The notes below the pieces were generated by a model. That model saw only the letters and a list, made by a program, of their open reading frames with translations. It ran no database searches and was not told where the DNA came from. Below, piece by piece: positions 41,492-51,059 of a stretch of DNA of 64,000 nt (position 1 is its first letter; each line of letters begins with the position of its first letter). Both the position numbers and the translations under genes were made by a program. This stretch comes from Pelagibius sp. (GTDB lineage: Bacteria; Pseudomonadota; Alphaproteobacteria; Kiloniellales; Kiloniellaceae): NCBI RefSeq assembly GCF_028289705.1, contig NZ_JANQOI010000129.1, positions 54,044-118,043 on the forward strand. The letters are read 5' to 3'.

Positions 41492-42046
41492 ATGGCCATC
41501 ATGCCGGACAGCTGGATTCGTGACATGGCCGCGCGCGAGGGCATGATCGAGCCCTTCGTCGAGGCCCAGCGCCGCGAGGGCGTCATCTCCTTCGGCGTCA
41601 GCTCCTATGGCTACGACGCCCGGGTAGCCCCCGAATTCAAGATTTTCACCAACGTCGACAACGCCCTGGTGGACCCGAAGGACTTCTCCGAACAGAGCTT
41701 CGTCGAGCGCGAGACGGACGTCTGCATCATTCCGCCGAACTCCTTCGTCCTGGCCCGTACGGTGGAGTACTTTCGTATTCCGAGAGACGTTTTGGTGATC
41801 TGCCTCGGCAAGTCGACCTACGCGCGCTGCGGCATCATCGTCAACGTGACCCCGCTGGAGCCGGAGTGGGAGGGCCATGTGACCCTGGAGTTCTCCAACA
41901 CCACGCCCCTGCCGGCCAAGGTCTACGCCAACGAGGGCGCCTGCCAGTTCCTCTTTCTGAAGGGAGCCTCGGCGCCGGATGTCTCCTATGCCGACCGGGC
42001 GGGCAAGTATATGGGCCAGCGCGGGGTTACCCTGCCGCGGCTCTAG
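41492..42046 (+). CDS. dcd: dCTP deaminase
   Basis: Dcd deaminates dCTP to dUTP, the main source of dUMP for thymidylate synthesis. The 184-residue protein begins [20 protein letters not shown] and has the trimeric dUTPase-like motifs [45 protein letters not shown] with the catalytic glutamate, and the C-terminal [12 protein letters not shown]. The ATG at 41492 has an AAGGGAG site about 10 nt upstream; a GTG at 41483 is too close to it. murA follows 56 nt later. Confidence 0.95.
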   Translation: MAIMPDSWIRDMAAREGMIEPFVEAQRREGVISFGVSSYGYDARVAPEFKIFTNVDNALVDPKDFSEQSFVERETDVCIIPPNSFVLARTVEYFRIPRDVLVICLGKSTYARCGIIVNVTPLEPEWEGHVTLEFSNTTPLPAKVYANEGACQFLFLKGASAPDVSYADRAGKYMGQRGVTLPRL

Positions 42047-42102
42047 CGTTTTGAAGCAGAGGGCCGCCGGCACCTGTCCGCCGGCCCGGAAGTGAGTACG
42101 AG

Positions 42103-43392
42103 ATGGACCAGATCGTGATCCAGGGCGGCAAACCGCTGAAAGGCGAGATCCGCATCAGCGGAGCGAAGAACGCGGCCCTGCCGCTGATGGCGGCCAGCCT
42201 GCTGACGCAGGAGACCCTGGTGTTCTCCAACGTCCCCCATCTGGCGGACATCTCGACCATGGCGCGGCTGCTGGCCCAGCACGGGGTCGGCCTGCACATG
42301 AACGGCGGGGCGGAGAACGGCAGCGACGGCGGGGTCCTGGAACTGCGGGCCGAGCGCATCGACTCGGTGGTCGCGCCCTATGATCTGGTGCGCAAGATGC
42401 GCGCTTCGGTGCTGGTCCTGGGCCCGCTGCTGGCGCGGGAGGGCCGGGCCCAGGTCTCCCTGCCCGGGGGCTGCGCCATCGGCACCCGACCCGTCGACCT
42501 GCACCTCAAGGGCCTGGAGCTCTTGGGCGCCGAGATCGAGCTGAAGGAAGGCTACATCTACGCCGCCGCACCCCAGGGGTTGACCGGCGCTGCCGTGGTC
42601 TTTCCCAAGGTCTCGGTGGGGGCGACCGAGAACCTGATGATGGCGGCGGCCCTGGCCAAGGGCGAGACCCAGCTCGTCAACGCCGCCCGGGAGCCGGAGG
42701 TGACCGACCTCGGCGAATGCCTCATCAAGATGGGCGCCGAGATCGAGGGCCTGGGCAGCGACCGGATCACCGTGCGCGGGGTCGAGCGGCTGCGCGGCGC
42801 CGAGCACTCTGTCGTCGCCGACCGCATCGAGACCGGCACCTACGCCATGGCGGCGGCCATCACCGACGGGGAACTGGACCTGATCGGCGGCCGCGCCGAG
42901 CACCTCTCCGCTGTCATCGAGGTGCTGACCGAAGCGGGGGTCCTGGTCCAGGAAACCAACCGGGGCCTCAAGGTGCAGCGCGCCAACGGCCGCATCCAGG
43001 GCGTCGACGTGATGACCGAGCCCTATCCCGGCTTCCCGACGGACTTGCAGGCACAGACCATGGCGCTTATGTCCACTGCGGAAGGCGCCGCGATGATCAC
43101 CGAGTCCATCTTCGAAAACCGCTTCATGCATGTGCCGGAGCTGAGCCGCATGGGGGCCAATGTGAACGTTCACGGCGCCTCGGCCATGGTGCGCGGGCAG
43201 GACCGCCTGACCGGTGCCGAAGTCATGGCCACCGACCTCAGGGCCTCGGTCTCGCTGGTGCTCGCCGGCCTGGCGGCGGAGGGCGAGACCGTGCTGAACC
43301 GGGTCTACCACCTCGACCGCGGCTACGAGCGGCTGGAGCAGAAGCTCGCCGCCTGCGGCGCCGCCATCACCCGCCGCCGGGCGCCGAACTAA
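42103..43392 (+). CDS. murA: UDP-N-acetylglucosamine 1-carboxyvinyltransferase
   Basis: MurA transfers enolpyruvate from PEP to UDP-GlcNAc, the first committed step of peptidoglycan synthesis and the fosfomycin target. The 429-residue protein starts [31 protein letters not shown] and carries the catalytic cysteine in [25 protein letters not shown], plus the [17 protein letters not shown] segment. It lies in the conserved murA-DUF2948-hisG-hisD block. Confidence 0.97.
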   Translation: MDQIVIQGGKPLKGEIRISGAKNAALPLMAASLLTQETLVFSNVPHLADISTMARLLAQHGVGLHMNGGAENGSDGGVLELRAERIDSVVAPYDLVRKMRASVLVLGPLLAREGRAQVSLPGGCAIGTRPVDLHLKGLELLGAEIELKEGYIYAAAPQGLTGAAVVFPKVSVGATENLMMAAALAKGETQLVNAAREPEVTDLGECLIKMGAEIEGLGSDRITVRGVERLRGAEHSVVADRIETGTYAMAAAITDGELDLIGGRAEHLSAVIEVLTEAGVLVQETNRGLKVQRANGRIQGVDVMTEPYPGFPTDLQAQTMALMSTAEGAAMITESIFENRFMHVPELSRMGANVNVHGASAMVRGQDRLTGAEVMATDLRASVSLVLAGLAAEGETVLNRVYHLDRGYERLEQKLAACGAAITRRRAPN

Positions 43393-43409
43393 GGGCCGGA
43401 GACGACGCC

Positions 43410-43967
43410 ATGGCCGAGTCTCCGCCGCTGAAGTTGCGCGCCCGCGATCCCGAGGATATGGACGTCATCGCGGCCTTGCTGCAGGACGCCCTGGTGCCGC
43501 GCGCCGACATGACCTTCCTGCCCAAGGAAAAGCGTTTTGTCATGGTGGCCAACCGCTTCCAGTGGCCGAAGGAGCAGGACGATCCGGCGGCCAGGGAAGC
43601 GCCCTCCGCCCCGGAAGCGACGCCCGAGGGTGAAGACGTGCGTTTCGACGACAGCGACGATCCCCCGCCCTTCGAACGGGTGAACTGCGGGGTCTGCTTC
43701 GACAAAGTGGAAAAGGTGCGTTTTCGCGGGCTGGGACCCGGCAAGGACGAGATCCTCAACCTCCTGACCATCACCACCCAGCCGCGTGCCATCACCCTCT
43801 TGTTCTCCGGCGATGCGGCGGTGCGCCTGGACGTCCAAGCGGTGCGCTGCCACCTGGAGGATCTCGGCCAGCCCTGGCCGACACGCTGGCGCCCCGAGCA
43901 CGAGCGCCCCGAACACGAGCGCCCCGAACACGAGCGCAAAGAGAGCGAAGCGCCCTCAGACTCCTGA
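43410..43967 (+). CDS. DUF2948 family protein
   Basis: The 185-residue protein matches the DUF2948 family by LKLRARDPEDMDVIAALLQDALVPRADMTFLPKEKRFVMVANRFQW and the C-terminal TTQPRAITLLFSGDAAVRLDVQAVRCHLEDLGQPWPT. The family has no established function; it is conserved between murA and hisG in alphaproteobacteria. An acidic insert lies at about residues 55-85. The tail after PWPTRW is a threefold PEHER repeat encoded by 15-bp tandem copies. Start ATG 43410, 17 nt after murA. Confidence 0.88.
   Translation: MAESPPLKLRARDPEDMDVIAALLQDALVPRADMTFLPKEKRFVMVANRFQWPKEQDDPAAREAPSAPEATPEGEDVRFDDSDDPPPFERVNCGVCFDKVEKVRFRGLGPGKDEILNLLTITTQPRAITLLFSGDAAVRLDVQAVRCHLEDLGQPWPTRWRPEHERPEHERPEHERKESEAPSDS
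43893..43937 (+). repeat. Three tandem 15-bp copies in the DUF2948 gene
   Basis: CCCGAGCACGAGCGC at 43893-43907 is followed by two copies of CCCGAACACGAGCGC (43908-43937). They are in frame and encode repeated Pro-Glu-His-Glu-Arg at the protein C-terminus. Slippage could change copy number without frameshift. Confidence 0.9.
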
Positions 43968-44090
43968 TATGCGGCCCGGGCCCGGGCGGTCCCGCCGGGG
44001 CGCCGCTGGCGGAAAAAGGCGGTGGCAATTCCAGGGAAAAATCGCCATACCAGGGCGGCATTGGTCGATTTTCAGCCGCGGAGCCCAAGC

Positions 44091-44753
44091 GTGACCTCGA
44101 ACGAAGCCCTCATTCTGGCGGTGCCGAAAGGCCGGATCCTGAAGGAGCTGACGCCCCTGATGGCCCGGGTCGGCATCCGCCCGGAAGCGGCCTTCTCCGA
44201 CGACGACGCGCGCCAGCTCCGCTTCTCCACCAACCGACCGGGCCTGGACATCATCCGGGTGCGCTCCTTCGACGTGGCCACCTTCGTGGCCTTCGGGGCT
44301 GCCCATCTTGGGGTGGCCGGCAACGATGTGCTGATGGAGTTCGACTACCCGGAGCTCTATGCGCCGGTCGACCTGCAGATCGGCCACTGCCGGCTGGCTG
44401 TGGCCGCGCCGCGCCATCTCGCCGAAAGCGACGATCCCAGCCGCTGGAGCCACATCCGCGTGGCCACCAAGTATCCCGGGATTACCCGCCGGCATTTCGC
44501 CGCCCGGGGCGTGCAGGCCGAATGCATCAAGCTGAACGGCGCCATGGAGCTGGCACCGGGCCTCGGCCTCTGCCGGCGCATCGTCGATCTGGTCTCCACC
44601 GGCTCGACCCTGAAGGCCAACGATCTGGTGGAGGTGGAGACCATCGCCACGGTCACCTCCCGCCTGATCGTCAACCGCGCGGCCTTCAAGACCCGCTCCG
44701 AGGAACTGTCCGATCTTGTCGAGCGGTTCCGCGAGGTCGCCGATGCCGCTTAG
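44091..44753 (+). CDS. hisG: ATP phosphoribosyltransferase (short form)
   Basis: HisG joins ATP and PRPP in the first step of histidine synthesis. The 220-residue product is the short form ([60 protein letters not shown]), lacking the C-terminal regulatory domain and normally needing HisZ, which is not seen in this window. GTG 44091 ([15 protein letters not shown]) is chosen; an ATG at 44022 would add 23 unlikely residues. The end overlaps hisD. Confidence 0.95.
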   Translation: MTSNEALILAVPKGRILKELTPLMARVGIRPEAAFSDDDARQLRFSTNRPGLDIIRVRSFDVATFVAFGAAHLGVAGNDVLMEFDYPELYAPVDLQIGHCRLAVAAPRHLAESDDPSRWSHIRVATKYPGITRRHFAARGVQAECIKLNGAMELAPGLGLCRRIVDLVSTGSTLKANDLVEVETIATVTSRLIVNRAAFKTRSEELSDLVERFREVADAA

Positions 44754-46050
44754 GCTCAGCGCTGCGGACCCGGGGTTCGAGGCCGCCTTCGCCGCCTTTC
44801 TCGGCGGCAAGCGCGAGGCCGCCGCCGATGTCGATGCGGCCGTAGCCGAGATTGTGGCCGATGTGCGGAGCCGCGGCGACGCTGCTTTGCTCGATTATAC
44901 CGCCCGCTTCGACCGCCTGACCTTGACCGCTGAGGACCTGCGCATTCCCGAAGCCGAGCTGGCCGCCGCCGAGGAGCGCTGCGAGCCGGCGACCCTGGAT
45001 GCGCTGCGGCTGGCGGCGGAGCGGATTTCCGACTATCACCGCCGCCAGAAGCCGGAGGACCTGGACTACCGCGATCCCGCCGGGGTGCGCCTGGGCCACC
45101 GCTGGACCGCCGTTGCCGCCGCCGGTCTCTATGTTCCCGGCGGCACCGCCGCCTATCCCTCCTCGGTGCTGATGAATGCCCTGCCGGCCAAGGTGGCCGG
45201 CGTCGAGCGGCTGGTCATGACGGTGCCGACCCCCGATGGTGCGGTCAATCCGCTGGTGCTGGCCGCCGCCCGGCTGGCCGGGGTGACCGAGGTCTACCGC
45301 GTCGGCGGCGCCCAGGCGGTGGCGGCGCTGGCCTTCGGGACCGAAACCATCGACCCGGTGGACAAGATCGTCGGGCCGGGCAACGCCTATGTGGCCGCCG
45401 CCAAGCGCCAGGTCTTCGGGACCGTGGGCATCGACATGATCGCCGGCCCCTCGGAGATCCTGGTGGTGGCCGATGCCGATAACCGCCCGGACTTCATTGC
45501 CGCCGACCTGCTCTCCCAGGCCGAACACGACACCGCCGCCCAGGCCATCCTGATCACCGACGACCAGGGCTTTGCCGATGCGGTGGAGGCCGAGGTCGAG
45601 CAGCGCCTTCAGGACCTGCCGCGCACCGCCATCGCGCGGGAGAGCTGGCAGGCCCACGGCGCGGTAATCACCGTCGACCGGCTCGACGCGGCGGTGCCGC
45701 TGATCGACCGCATCGCGCCGGAGCATCTGGAACTGGCGCTGGCCGAGCCCGAGGCGCTGGCCAAGCAGGTCCGCAATGCCGGGGCGATCTTCCTGGGCCG
45801 CTTCACGCCGGAGGCCATCGGCGACTATCTTGCGGGGCCGAACCACGTGCTGCCCACCGCGCGTTCGGCGCGTTTCTCCTCCGGCCTCTCGGTGCTGGAT
45901 TTCATGAAGCGCTCCTCGCTCATCGCCTGCGATGCCGACTCGCTGCGGGCCATCGGGCCGGCTGCCGTGCGCCTGGCCGAAGCCGAGGGCCTGGATGCCC
46001 ACGCGGCCTCCGTCGCCTTGCGGCTGGCCGCCAATCCCGAGTCTCGGTGA
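44743..46050 (+). CDS. hisD: Histidinol dehydrogenase
   Basis: HisD performs the last two oxidations of histidine synthesis using NAD and zinc. The 435-residue protein has [28 protein letters not shown], the signature [34 protein letters not shown] with zinc ligands, and [11 protein letters not shown]. The ATG at 44743 ([10 protein letters not shown]) overlaps hisG by 11 nt, showing coupling. It is followed by the UPF0262 gene. Confidence 0.97.
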   Translation: MPLRLSAADPGFEAAFAAFLGGKREAAADVDAAVAEIVADVRSRGDAALLDYTARFDRLTLTAEDLRIPEAELAAAEERCEPATLDALRLAAERISDYHRRQKPEDLDYRDPAGVRLGHRWTAVAAAGLYVPGGTAAYPSSVLMNALPAKVAGVERLVMTVPTPDGAVNPLVLAAARLAGVTEVYRVGGAQAVAALAFGTETIDPVDKIVGPGNAYVAAAKRQVFGTVGIDMIAGPSEILVVADADNRPDFIAADLLSQAEHDTAAQAILITDDQGFADAVEAEVEQRLQDLPRTAIARESWQAHGAVITVDRLDAAVPLIDRIAPEHLELALAEPEALAKQVRNAGAIFLGRFTPEAIGDYLAGPNHVLPTARSARFSSGLSVLDFMKRSSLIACDADSLRAIGPAAVRLAEAEGLDAHAASVALRLAANPESR

Positions 46051-46080
46051 ACCTCCTTCGGGGGCGAGGACGGGGCCGGC

Positions 46081-46587
46081 ATGACCGACGAAAAAGGCAG
46101 CGAACAGCCGGCGGCGGACGCCACCCAGAAACTGGTCGACATCACCCTGGACGACAGCTCGGTGGTGCGCCGCAGCCCGGAGGCGGAACACGAGCGGGCG
46201 GTTGCGATCTACGATCTGCTGGAGGATAACGCCTTCAGCCCGATCGGCGATTTCTCCGGGCCCTACCATCTCCACCTCTCGATCTCCGAAAACCGCCTGC
46301 TCTGGGACATCCGCACCGAGGCGGAGGAGAGCCTGGGCGTCGTCACCTTGCCGCTGCTGCCCTTTCGTCGGGTGATCAAAGATTACTTCGCCGTCTGCGA
46401 GAGCTACTACGAGGCCATCAAGACCGCCAGCCCGGCGAAGATCGAGGCCATCGACATGGGCCGGCGCGGCCTCCACAACGACGGATCGGAACTGCTGCGG
46501 GAACGCCTGGAAGGGAAGATCGAGATCGACTTCCCCACCGCCCGCCGGCTGTTCACGTTGATCTGCGTGCTCCATATCCGCGGTTAG
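46081..46587 (+). CDS. UPF0262 family protein
   Basis: The 168-residue protein fits the alphaproteobacterial UPF0262 family ([98 protein letters not shown]). No function is established. It always accompanies hisD and a low-molecular-weight phosphatase, as here, with short gaps suggesting an operon. Confidence 0.9.
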   Translation: MTDEKGSEQPAADATQKLVDITLDDSSVVRRSPEAEHERAVAIYDLLEDNAFSPIGDFSGPYHLHLSISENRLLWDIRTEAEESLGVVTLPLLPFRRVIKDYFAVCESYYEAIKTASPAKIEAIDMGRRGLHNDGSELLRERLEGKIEIDFPTARRLFTLICVLHIRG

Positions 46588-46593
46588 GCCCGC

Positions 46594-47037
46594 ATGGGCG
46601 ATCTTCCCGAAGCGGTGCTCTTCGTCTGCAGCCAAAACGCCGTGCGCTCGCCCATGGGCGAGGCGCTGCTGAAGCATCTCCTGGGCCACCGCATCTATGT
46701 GGATTCCGTGGGCGTGCGTGCGAAGGAGATCGACGGCTTCGCCATCGAGGTCATGGACGAGATCGGCATCGATCTTTCCCGGCATCGCAGCAAGTCCTTC
46801 GACGATCTGGAGGACAGCTCCTACGACCTGATCATCTCCCTTTCGCCGGAGGCCCAGCACCGGGCCGTCGAAATGACCCGCACCATGGCCTGCGAGGTGG
46901 AGTTCTGGAACACCTTCGACCCCACCCTGGTCGAGGGAAACCGGGAGACCCGCCTGGATGCCTATCGGGCTGTCCGGGACCAGTTGCGCAAGCGGATCGA
47001 AGCGCGTTTCACCCTCGACCTGAAGCCCGATCAGTAG
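46594..47037 (+). CDS. Low-molecular-weight protein-tyrosine phosphatase family protein
   Basis: The 147-residue protein begins with the phosphate loop VLFVCSQNAVRSPMGEALL, a CX5R motif with Cys12 and Arg18 as nucleophile and anion binder, and has a plausible general acid in WNTFDPTLVEG. It resembles arsenate-reductase-like phosphatases; the substrate is unknown. It sits 6 nt after the UPF0262 gene and likely shares its transcript. Confidence 0.85.
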   Translation: MGDLPEAVLFVCSQNAVRSPMGEALLKHLLGHRIYVDSVGVRAKEIDGFAIEVMDEIGIDLSRHRSKSFDDLEDSSYDLIISLSPEAQHRAVEMTRTMACEVEFWNTFDPTLVEGNRETRLDAYRAVRDQLRKRIEARFTLDLKPDQ

Positions 47038-47084
47038 CCTTTGCTTGGCGCGAAAGCGGGGCAAACCCATGCGAATCGGGGCGT

Positions 47085-47113
47085 TTGTTCTTCCGAAAGC
47101 TTTTCTGTATGAT
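47085..47113 (+). promoter_or_regulatory. Sigma-70-type promoter for infA
   Basis: TTGTTC at 47085-47090 and TATGAT at 47108-47113 are separated by 17 bp, close to housekeeping consensus, about 120 bp before infA. The gap between the phosphatase gene and infA (195 bp) contains nothing else recognisable. Confidence 0.55.
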
Positions 47114-47232
47114 CCGCCGCGATTTCCCGGGGTGAGAGGCCGGGGTTCACGGAGAGGATCGGGGCTGCGGTGCGAAGCGCTGCGGCGGAACTGTCAAAAT
47201 AGCCAGGCAAGATAGCCAAGATAGAAGGACTG

Positions 47233-47451
47233 ATGGCCAAGGAAGATTTGCTGGAGTTCCAAGGTACCGTCATTGAGCTGCTGCCCAATGCGATGTTCCG
47301 GGTAAAGCTCGACAACGATCATGAAGTGCTGGCCCATACCGCCGGCAAGATGCGCAAGCACCGCATTCGCGTTCTGGCGGGCGACCGGGTGAACGTGGAA
47401 ATGACGCCCTACGACCTCACCAAGGGCCGCATCACCTTCCGCTACAAGTAA
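47233..47451 (+). CDS. infA: Translation initiation factor IF-1
   Basis: The 72-residue S1/OB-fold protein [20 protein letters not shown] ending KGRITFRYK is a full-length IF-1, which binds the ribosomal A site during initiation. Key residues [35 protein letters not shown] are all present. It has its own promoter upstream and precedes maf by 16 nt. Confidence 0.98.
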   Translation: MAKEDLLEFQGTVIELLPNAMFRVKLDNDHEVLAHTAGKMRKHRIRVLAGDRVNVEMTPYDLTKGRITFRYK

Positions 47452-47467
47452 TCCGACAGGCCATCGC

Positions 47468-48097
47468 ATGGCCGTCCCTCACGATCAGACTGACCATCCT
47501 GCCGAGGCTGACGCTCCGCCGGCGGCGGCGCCCCTGGTGCTGGCCTCGGCATCGCCGCGGCGCCTGCAACTCCTGCAACAGATCGGCCTGATGCCGGCGG
47601 ACATCGATCCGGCCGATATCGACGAGACCCCGAGGAAGGGTGAGTTGCCGCCGCACTATGCCCGGCGGATCGCCGCCGAGAAGGCAGCGGCGGTGACTGC
47701 GCGCCACCCCGGTGCCTTCGTGCTGGCCGCCGACACCGTGGTCGCGGTGGGCCGGCGCATCCTGCCCAAGCCGGAGGACGAGGCGGCGGCGCGCCGCTGC
47801 CTTGCGCTGCTTTCCGGCCGGCGCCACCGGGTCCTGGGGGCGGTCACCCTGCGGGCACCGGACGGGCGCCATGCGGAGACCCTGGTCACCACCGCCGTGG
47901 TCTTCAAGCGGCTCTCCCGGCAGGAGATCGACGACTACCTGGCGAGTGGGGAGTGGCGCGGCAAGGCCGGCGGCTATGCCATCCAGGGCGCCGCGGCGGC
48001 CTTCATCCCGCGCATCATCGGCTCCTATCCCAACGTGGTGGGACTGCCGCTGGTGGAGACCCGGAACCTGCTGGCCGGTCTGGGCTACCGGCCATGA
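47468..48097 (+). CDS. maf: Maf-family nucleoside triphosphate pyrophosphatase
   Basis: Maf proteins hydrolyse non-canonical or m5U/UTP-type nucleotides and influence division. The 209-residue protein has the signature LASASPRRLQLLQQIGL near residues 22-38, the DIDETPRKGELP loop, and FVLAADTVVAVGRRILPKPED with the catalytic Asp. The C-terminal IQGAAAAFIPRIIGSYPNVVGLPLVET is typical. It lies between infA and the RNase gene. Confidence 0.94.
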   Translation: MAVPHDQTDHPAEADAPPAAAPLVLASASPRRLQLLQQIGLMPADIDPADIDETPRKGELPPHYARRIAAEKAAAVTARHPGAFVLAADTVVAVGRRILPKPEDEAAARRCLALLSGRRHRVLGAVTLRAPDGRHAETLVTTAVVFKRLSRQEIDDYLASGEWRGKAGGYAIQGAAAAFIPRIIGSYPNVVGLPLVETRNLLAGLGYRP

Positions 48098-48104
48098 ACC
48101 GGCC

Positions 48105-49280
48105 ATGCCGGGCGAGTTGATCGTCTCCGCCCTGGGGGGCGAAGTCCGCGCCGCCCTGGTCCGGGACGAGGCGCTTGTCGAGCTGCTGGTCCTGCGCGGC
48201 GATGCGCCGCCCCAGGCCGGCGATCTCTTCCTCGCCCGTGTCGAGCGCTTCGACAAGGGCCTGGACGGCGCCTTCGTCGATCTGGGGCTGGAGCGGTCCG
48301 GGCTGTTGCCGAAGCGGGAGATGATCGGGCCGCCTCCGCCCGAGGGAACGGCGCTCACGGTGAAGGTGGTTCGCGCCCCGGCCGCCGGCAAGGGCGCGCG
48401 GGTCAGCGCCAGGGTAAGCGCCGCCGAGGCCGCCCGGGCCGAGGGCCATAGGGCACCGGCACGCCTGCCGGCCGGCGCCGCACCGCTCGCCGGATTGCTG
48501 AGGTCGGCGGCCGTCACCGGGGTCGTGGCCGACGATGCCGCGCTGCTGAAACAGTTGGAGCGGGAAGCCGGCGCCGACGGCTGCCAGTTCTCGCTCCACA
48601 CCGCCCGGGAACCGCTGTTCGAGACCAAGGGATTGGAGACGCAGGTCGAGGCCCTGCTGCAGCCGCGGGTCGACTGCGCCGGCGGCAGCTTCCTGCTCAT
48701 AGAGCCGGGCCAAACCCTGACGGCCATCGACGTCAACGCGGGGCGCCACGACGGGCGCGGCGGGGCCGAGGCGCTGGCCCGGCAGGTCAACCACGCGGCG
48801 GTCCCGGAGATCGCCCGGCAGCTCCGGCTGCGCGCGCTTTCCGGCCTCATCGTGGTGGATTTTCTCGCCCTCAGGAAAGCCGAAGACCGCAAGGCCCTGG
48901 CCGCGGCCCTGCGCCGCGCGGTGGAGAGCGACCCGGAGCCCTGTCAGGTCTTCGGCCTGTCGCCCTCCGGCCTTCTGGAGATGACGCGGCGGCGTAGCCG
49001 TCCGCCGCTGCATGAAGTGCTGTGCCGCCGCAGCGGCCTTGGCGGCAGCGGTTGGGAGAAAACGCCGGAGACTCTTGCCTGCGAGGCCCTTCGCGCCCTG
49101 GCCGCTGCGGCAATGGGCCGCGCCGTGAGGGCCCCCGGCCTGCGCGCGGCCCCGGCAGTGGCGGAAGCCCTGAAGGGCGGGCAGGCCGCCGCCCTGGCCG
49201 CCGTCGAGCAGCGCCTGGGCAGCGCCGTCACGGTCACCGCCGATCCCTTGGTGGAGCGCTACGAGCTCGTGCTAGGCTGA
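48105..49280 (+). CDS. rng: Ribonuclease E/G family protein
   Basis: The 391-residue protein is a compact RNase G-like enzyme: an S1-like N-terminus (GDLFLARVERFDKGLDGAFVDLGLERSGLLP), then FETKGLETQVEALLQPRVDCAGGSFLLIEPGQTLTAIDVNAG with the metal-binding aspartates, and LRALSGLIVVDFLALRKAEDRKAL. It is shorter than E. coli RNase G and lacks the usual zinc-link CPxC, so activity may be restricted. The ATG at 48105 lies 7 nt after maf. yacG follows. Confidence 0.88.
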   Translation: MPGELIVSALGGEVRAALVRDEALVELLVLRGDAPPQAGDLFLARVERFDKGLDGAFVDLGLERSGLLPKREMIGPPPPEGTALTVKVVRAPAAGKGARVSARVSAAEAARAEGHRAPARLPAGAAPLAGLLRSAAVTGVVADDAALLKQLEREAGADGCQFSLHTAREPLFETKGLETQVEALLQPRVDCAGGSFLLIEPGQTLTAIDVNAGRHDGRGGAEALARQVNHAAVPEIARQLRLRALSGLIVVDFLALRKAEDRKALAAALRRAVESDPEPCQVFGLSPSGLLEMTRRRSRPPLHEVLCRRSGLGGSGWEKTPETLACEALRALAAAAMGRAVRAPGLRAAPAVAEALKGGQAAALAAVEQRLGSAVTVTADPLVERYELVLG

Positions 49281-49312
49281 AGGGGCTGGGAAGAGGGCCA
49301 GGGGGAGGACGC

Positions 49313-49549
49313 ATGGACGAGGACGGCCGTCACAACGATCAGCGGGTGGTGCCCCTGCCGCGCAAGGACGGGCTGCGCAGGCTCTGTCCGATCTGTTCGA
49401 AGCCGACGCTCCACCGCTTCCGGCCGTTCTGCTCCAAGCGCTGCGCCGATATCGACCTCGGGCGCTGGATGAAAGGCAGTTACCGCGTGCCCACCGACGA
49501 GGTGCCGGACGGCGAGGTGCCCCCGGACCGCGACGAAGACGGACTCTGA
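49313..49549 (+). CDS. yacG: Zinc-ribbon DNA gyrase inhibitor YacG family
   Basis: The 78-residue protein has the CX2C...CX3C zinc ribbon (LCPICSKPTLHRFRPFCSKRCADIDLGRWMKG) characteristic of YacG, which binds GyrB in E. coli. The acidic C-terminal tail (VPDGEVPPDRDEDGL) is typical of the family. ATG 49313 is preceded by GGGGGAGG. It sits downstream of the RNase gene, a common order in alphaproteobacteria. Confidence 0.93.
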   Translation: MDEDGRHNDQRVVPLPRKDGLRRLCPICSKPTLHRFRPFCSKRCADIDLGRWMKGSYRVPTDEVPDGEVPPDRDEDGL

Positions 49550-49552
49550 GGC

Positions 49553-50533
49553 GTGGCGGTGTCCTCTGGTCTGCGCGCCCTGCCGGTCCTTCTGATGCTG
49601 GGCATGGCCCTCGCATCGCTGCACGGCGGTGGTGCGGCCGCCGCGGTCTTTGAGCCGAAAGTGCTGCAGTCCGTCGTCTCGGTGCTGCCCTTCCGGCCCG
49701 GCGATCCCCCGGGCGGACAGCAGCAGGGCCCGGCGGACCTCGCGCGGGAAGGCTCTGCCGTCGCCATCACCGAGGACGGCTATCTGGTCACCGCCGACCA
49801 CGTGGTCGACCAGGCCATCTCTATCACCGTGCGCCTGCCCGACGGACGGCAACTGCCGGCCGAGGTGGTGGGCCGCGATCGGCCCAGCGACCTGGCCCTC
49901 CTGAAAATCGCGGAATCGCTGCCGCCCTTGCCCTACGGCCCGGAGCCGGCCCTGGCCGCCCCGGTCTGTGCGGTCAGCAATCAGTTCGGACTCGATGGTT
50001 CCGTCACCTGCGGCGTGGTCTCGGCGGTGCACCGCTCCGGCATGGGCTTCAATCCCATCGAGGACTTCATTCAGACCGATGCTGTGGCCAATCCCGGCTC
50101 CTCCGGTGGCGCGCTGGTCGACGCTCAGGGCCGCTTGGTGGGGCTGCTCACCGCCATCTTCACCCGGGACAGCGATGCCAACATCGGCGTCAACTTCGCC
50201 GCCTCCGCCGAGCTGGTGCGGCGGGTGGTGGAGGACCTGCTGGCCCATGGCGAGGTCCGGCGCGGCAAGCCCGGCCTCGGCCTCGCCCCCCTGAAGCGGG
50301 AGGAGCGGGCGCAGTGGGCCGGCCTGCGCCTCTGGGGCGTGCAGCCGGGCGGCGCCGGAGAGACCGCGGGCCTGAAACGCGGCGATCTGGTCACCGCCGT
50401 CGACGGTCGGCCGGTGCGCAAGGTGGCCGAGGCGATGAGCGCCATCCACATGAAGCGGCCCGGCGAGGTGGTGGAAATCACCGTTCTGCGCGACGGCGAG
50501 GCCCTGACCCTGCGGCTCACCCTGGAGCCCTGA
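49553..50533 (+). CDS. Exported trypsin-like serine protease with PDZ domain
   Basis: The 326-residue protein has an N-terminal signal peptide (GLRALPVLLMLGMALASLHGGGAAA), then a DegP/HtrA-like protease domain with catalytic His in VTADHVVD, Asp in RPSDLALLKI and Ser in VANPGSSGGALVD, and a single C-terminal PDZ (GVQPGGAGETAGLKRGDLVTAVDGRPV). A periplasmic quality-control role is likely but substrate is unknown. The GTG at 49553 is 3 nt after yacG. Confidence 0.88.
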   Translation: MAVSSGLRALPVLLMLGMALASLHGGGAAAAVFEPKVLQSVVSVLPFRPGDPPGGQQQGPADLAREGSAVAITEDGYLVTADHVVDQAISITVRLPDGRQLPAEVVGRDRPSDLALLKIAESLPPLPYGPEPALAAPVCAVSNQFGLDGSVTCGVVSAVHRSGMGFNPIEDFIQTDAVANPGSSGGALVDAQGRLVGLLTAIFTRDSDANIGVNFAASAELVRRVVEDLLAHGEVRRGKPGLGLAPLKREERAQWAGLRLWGVQPGGAGETAGLKRGDLVTAVDGRPVRKVAEAMSAIHMKRPGEVVEITVLRDGEALTLRLTLEP

Positions 50534-50675
50534 AAAACCGTAAGAATCTCAGGGCTCGGGGCTGGACAGAGCCGGGCCCAGGGCCTATAAGCCTGCGTCG
50601 CTGTTCGCAGCGCCCGGAGACGCCCGAGGTTACCAACACATGCGGCCCAGCCGCACCCCCCGGCGTCCCTCCCGT

Positions 50676-50751
50676 GCCCAGGTAGCTCAGTTGGTAGAGC
50701 ACATGACTGAAAATCATGGTGTCGGTGGTTCGATTCCGCCCCTGGGCACCA
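50676..50751 (+). tRNA. tRNA-Phe (GAA)
   Basis: The 76-nt gene starts GCCCAGGTAGCTCAGTTGG and ends CCTGGGCACCA with CCA encoded. The acceptor stem pairs GCCCAGG/CCTGGGC; the anticodon arm CATGACTGAAAATCATG shows anticodon GAA; the T-arm is GGTGGTTCGATTCCGCC. All cloverleaf parts are present. Confidence 0.96.
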
Positions 50752-50852
50752 TTCTTCCAAGGACTTAGCAGGATTAGGCGGATATCTGATTTCCGAAAGG
50801 TGCCGGCTATGTGCCAGGCATTTCCGTCAGTCTGAGTCGGTGTTCCGAGACG

Positions 50853-51059
50853 TCATTCGCCGGCCTCGTCGCGGCGGCGGGCGGCTTCGCGGGCGAAGCA
50901 GCGCACGGCGGCTTCGGCGGGGCCGGGAACGGGGACGGCGCCGGAAACCCAGCGCCGCACCGTCGAGCCATCCACATTCAAGGCTTCAGCCAACCGCGTC
51001 TGCCAGCCACGATCACCGAATATCTGCCGACTCAAGTCAGCCAGTTCTTGCGGCTTCAT
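50853..51059 (-). CDS. Small helix-turn-helix protein downstream of rsr
   Basis: The 68-residue protein MKPQELADLSRQIFGDRGWQ continues TRLAEALNVDGSTVRRWVSGAVPVPGPAEAAVRCF, a Cro/YdaS-like HTH with the recognition helix around STVRRWVSG. It begins inside the 3' end of the Ro60-like gene (22-nt overlap), so the two are co-translated. It may be the autoregulator of this RNA island, perhaps acting at the palindrome in the upstream promoter; that is inference. An upstream TTG at 51065 is an alternative start. Confidence 0.75.
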   Translation of the reverse strand: MKPQELADLSRQIFGDRGWQTRLAEALNVDGSTVRRWVSGAVPVPGPAEAAVRCFAREAARRRDEAGE

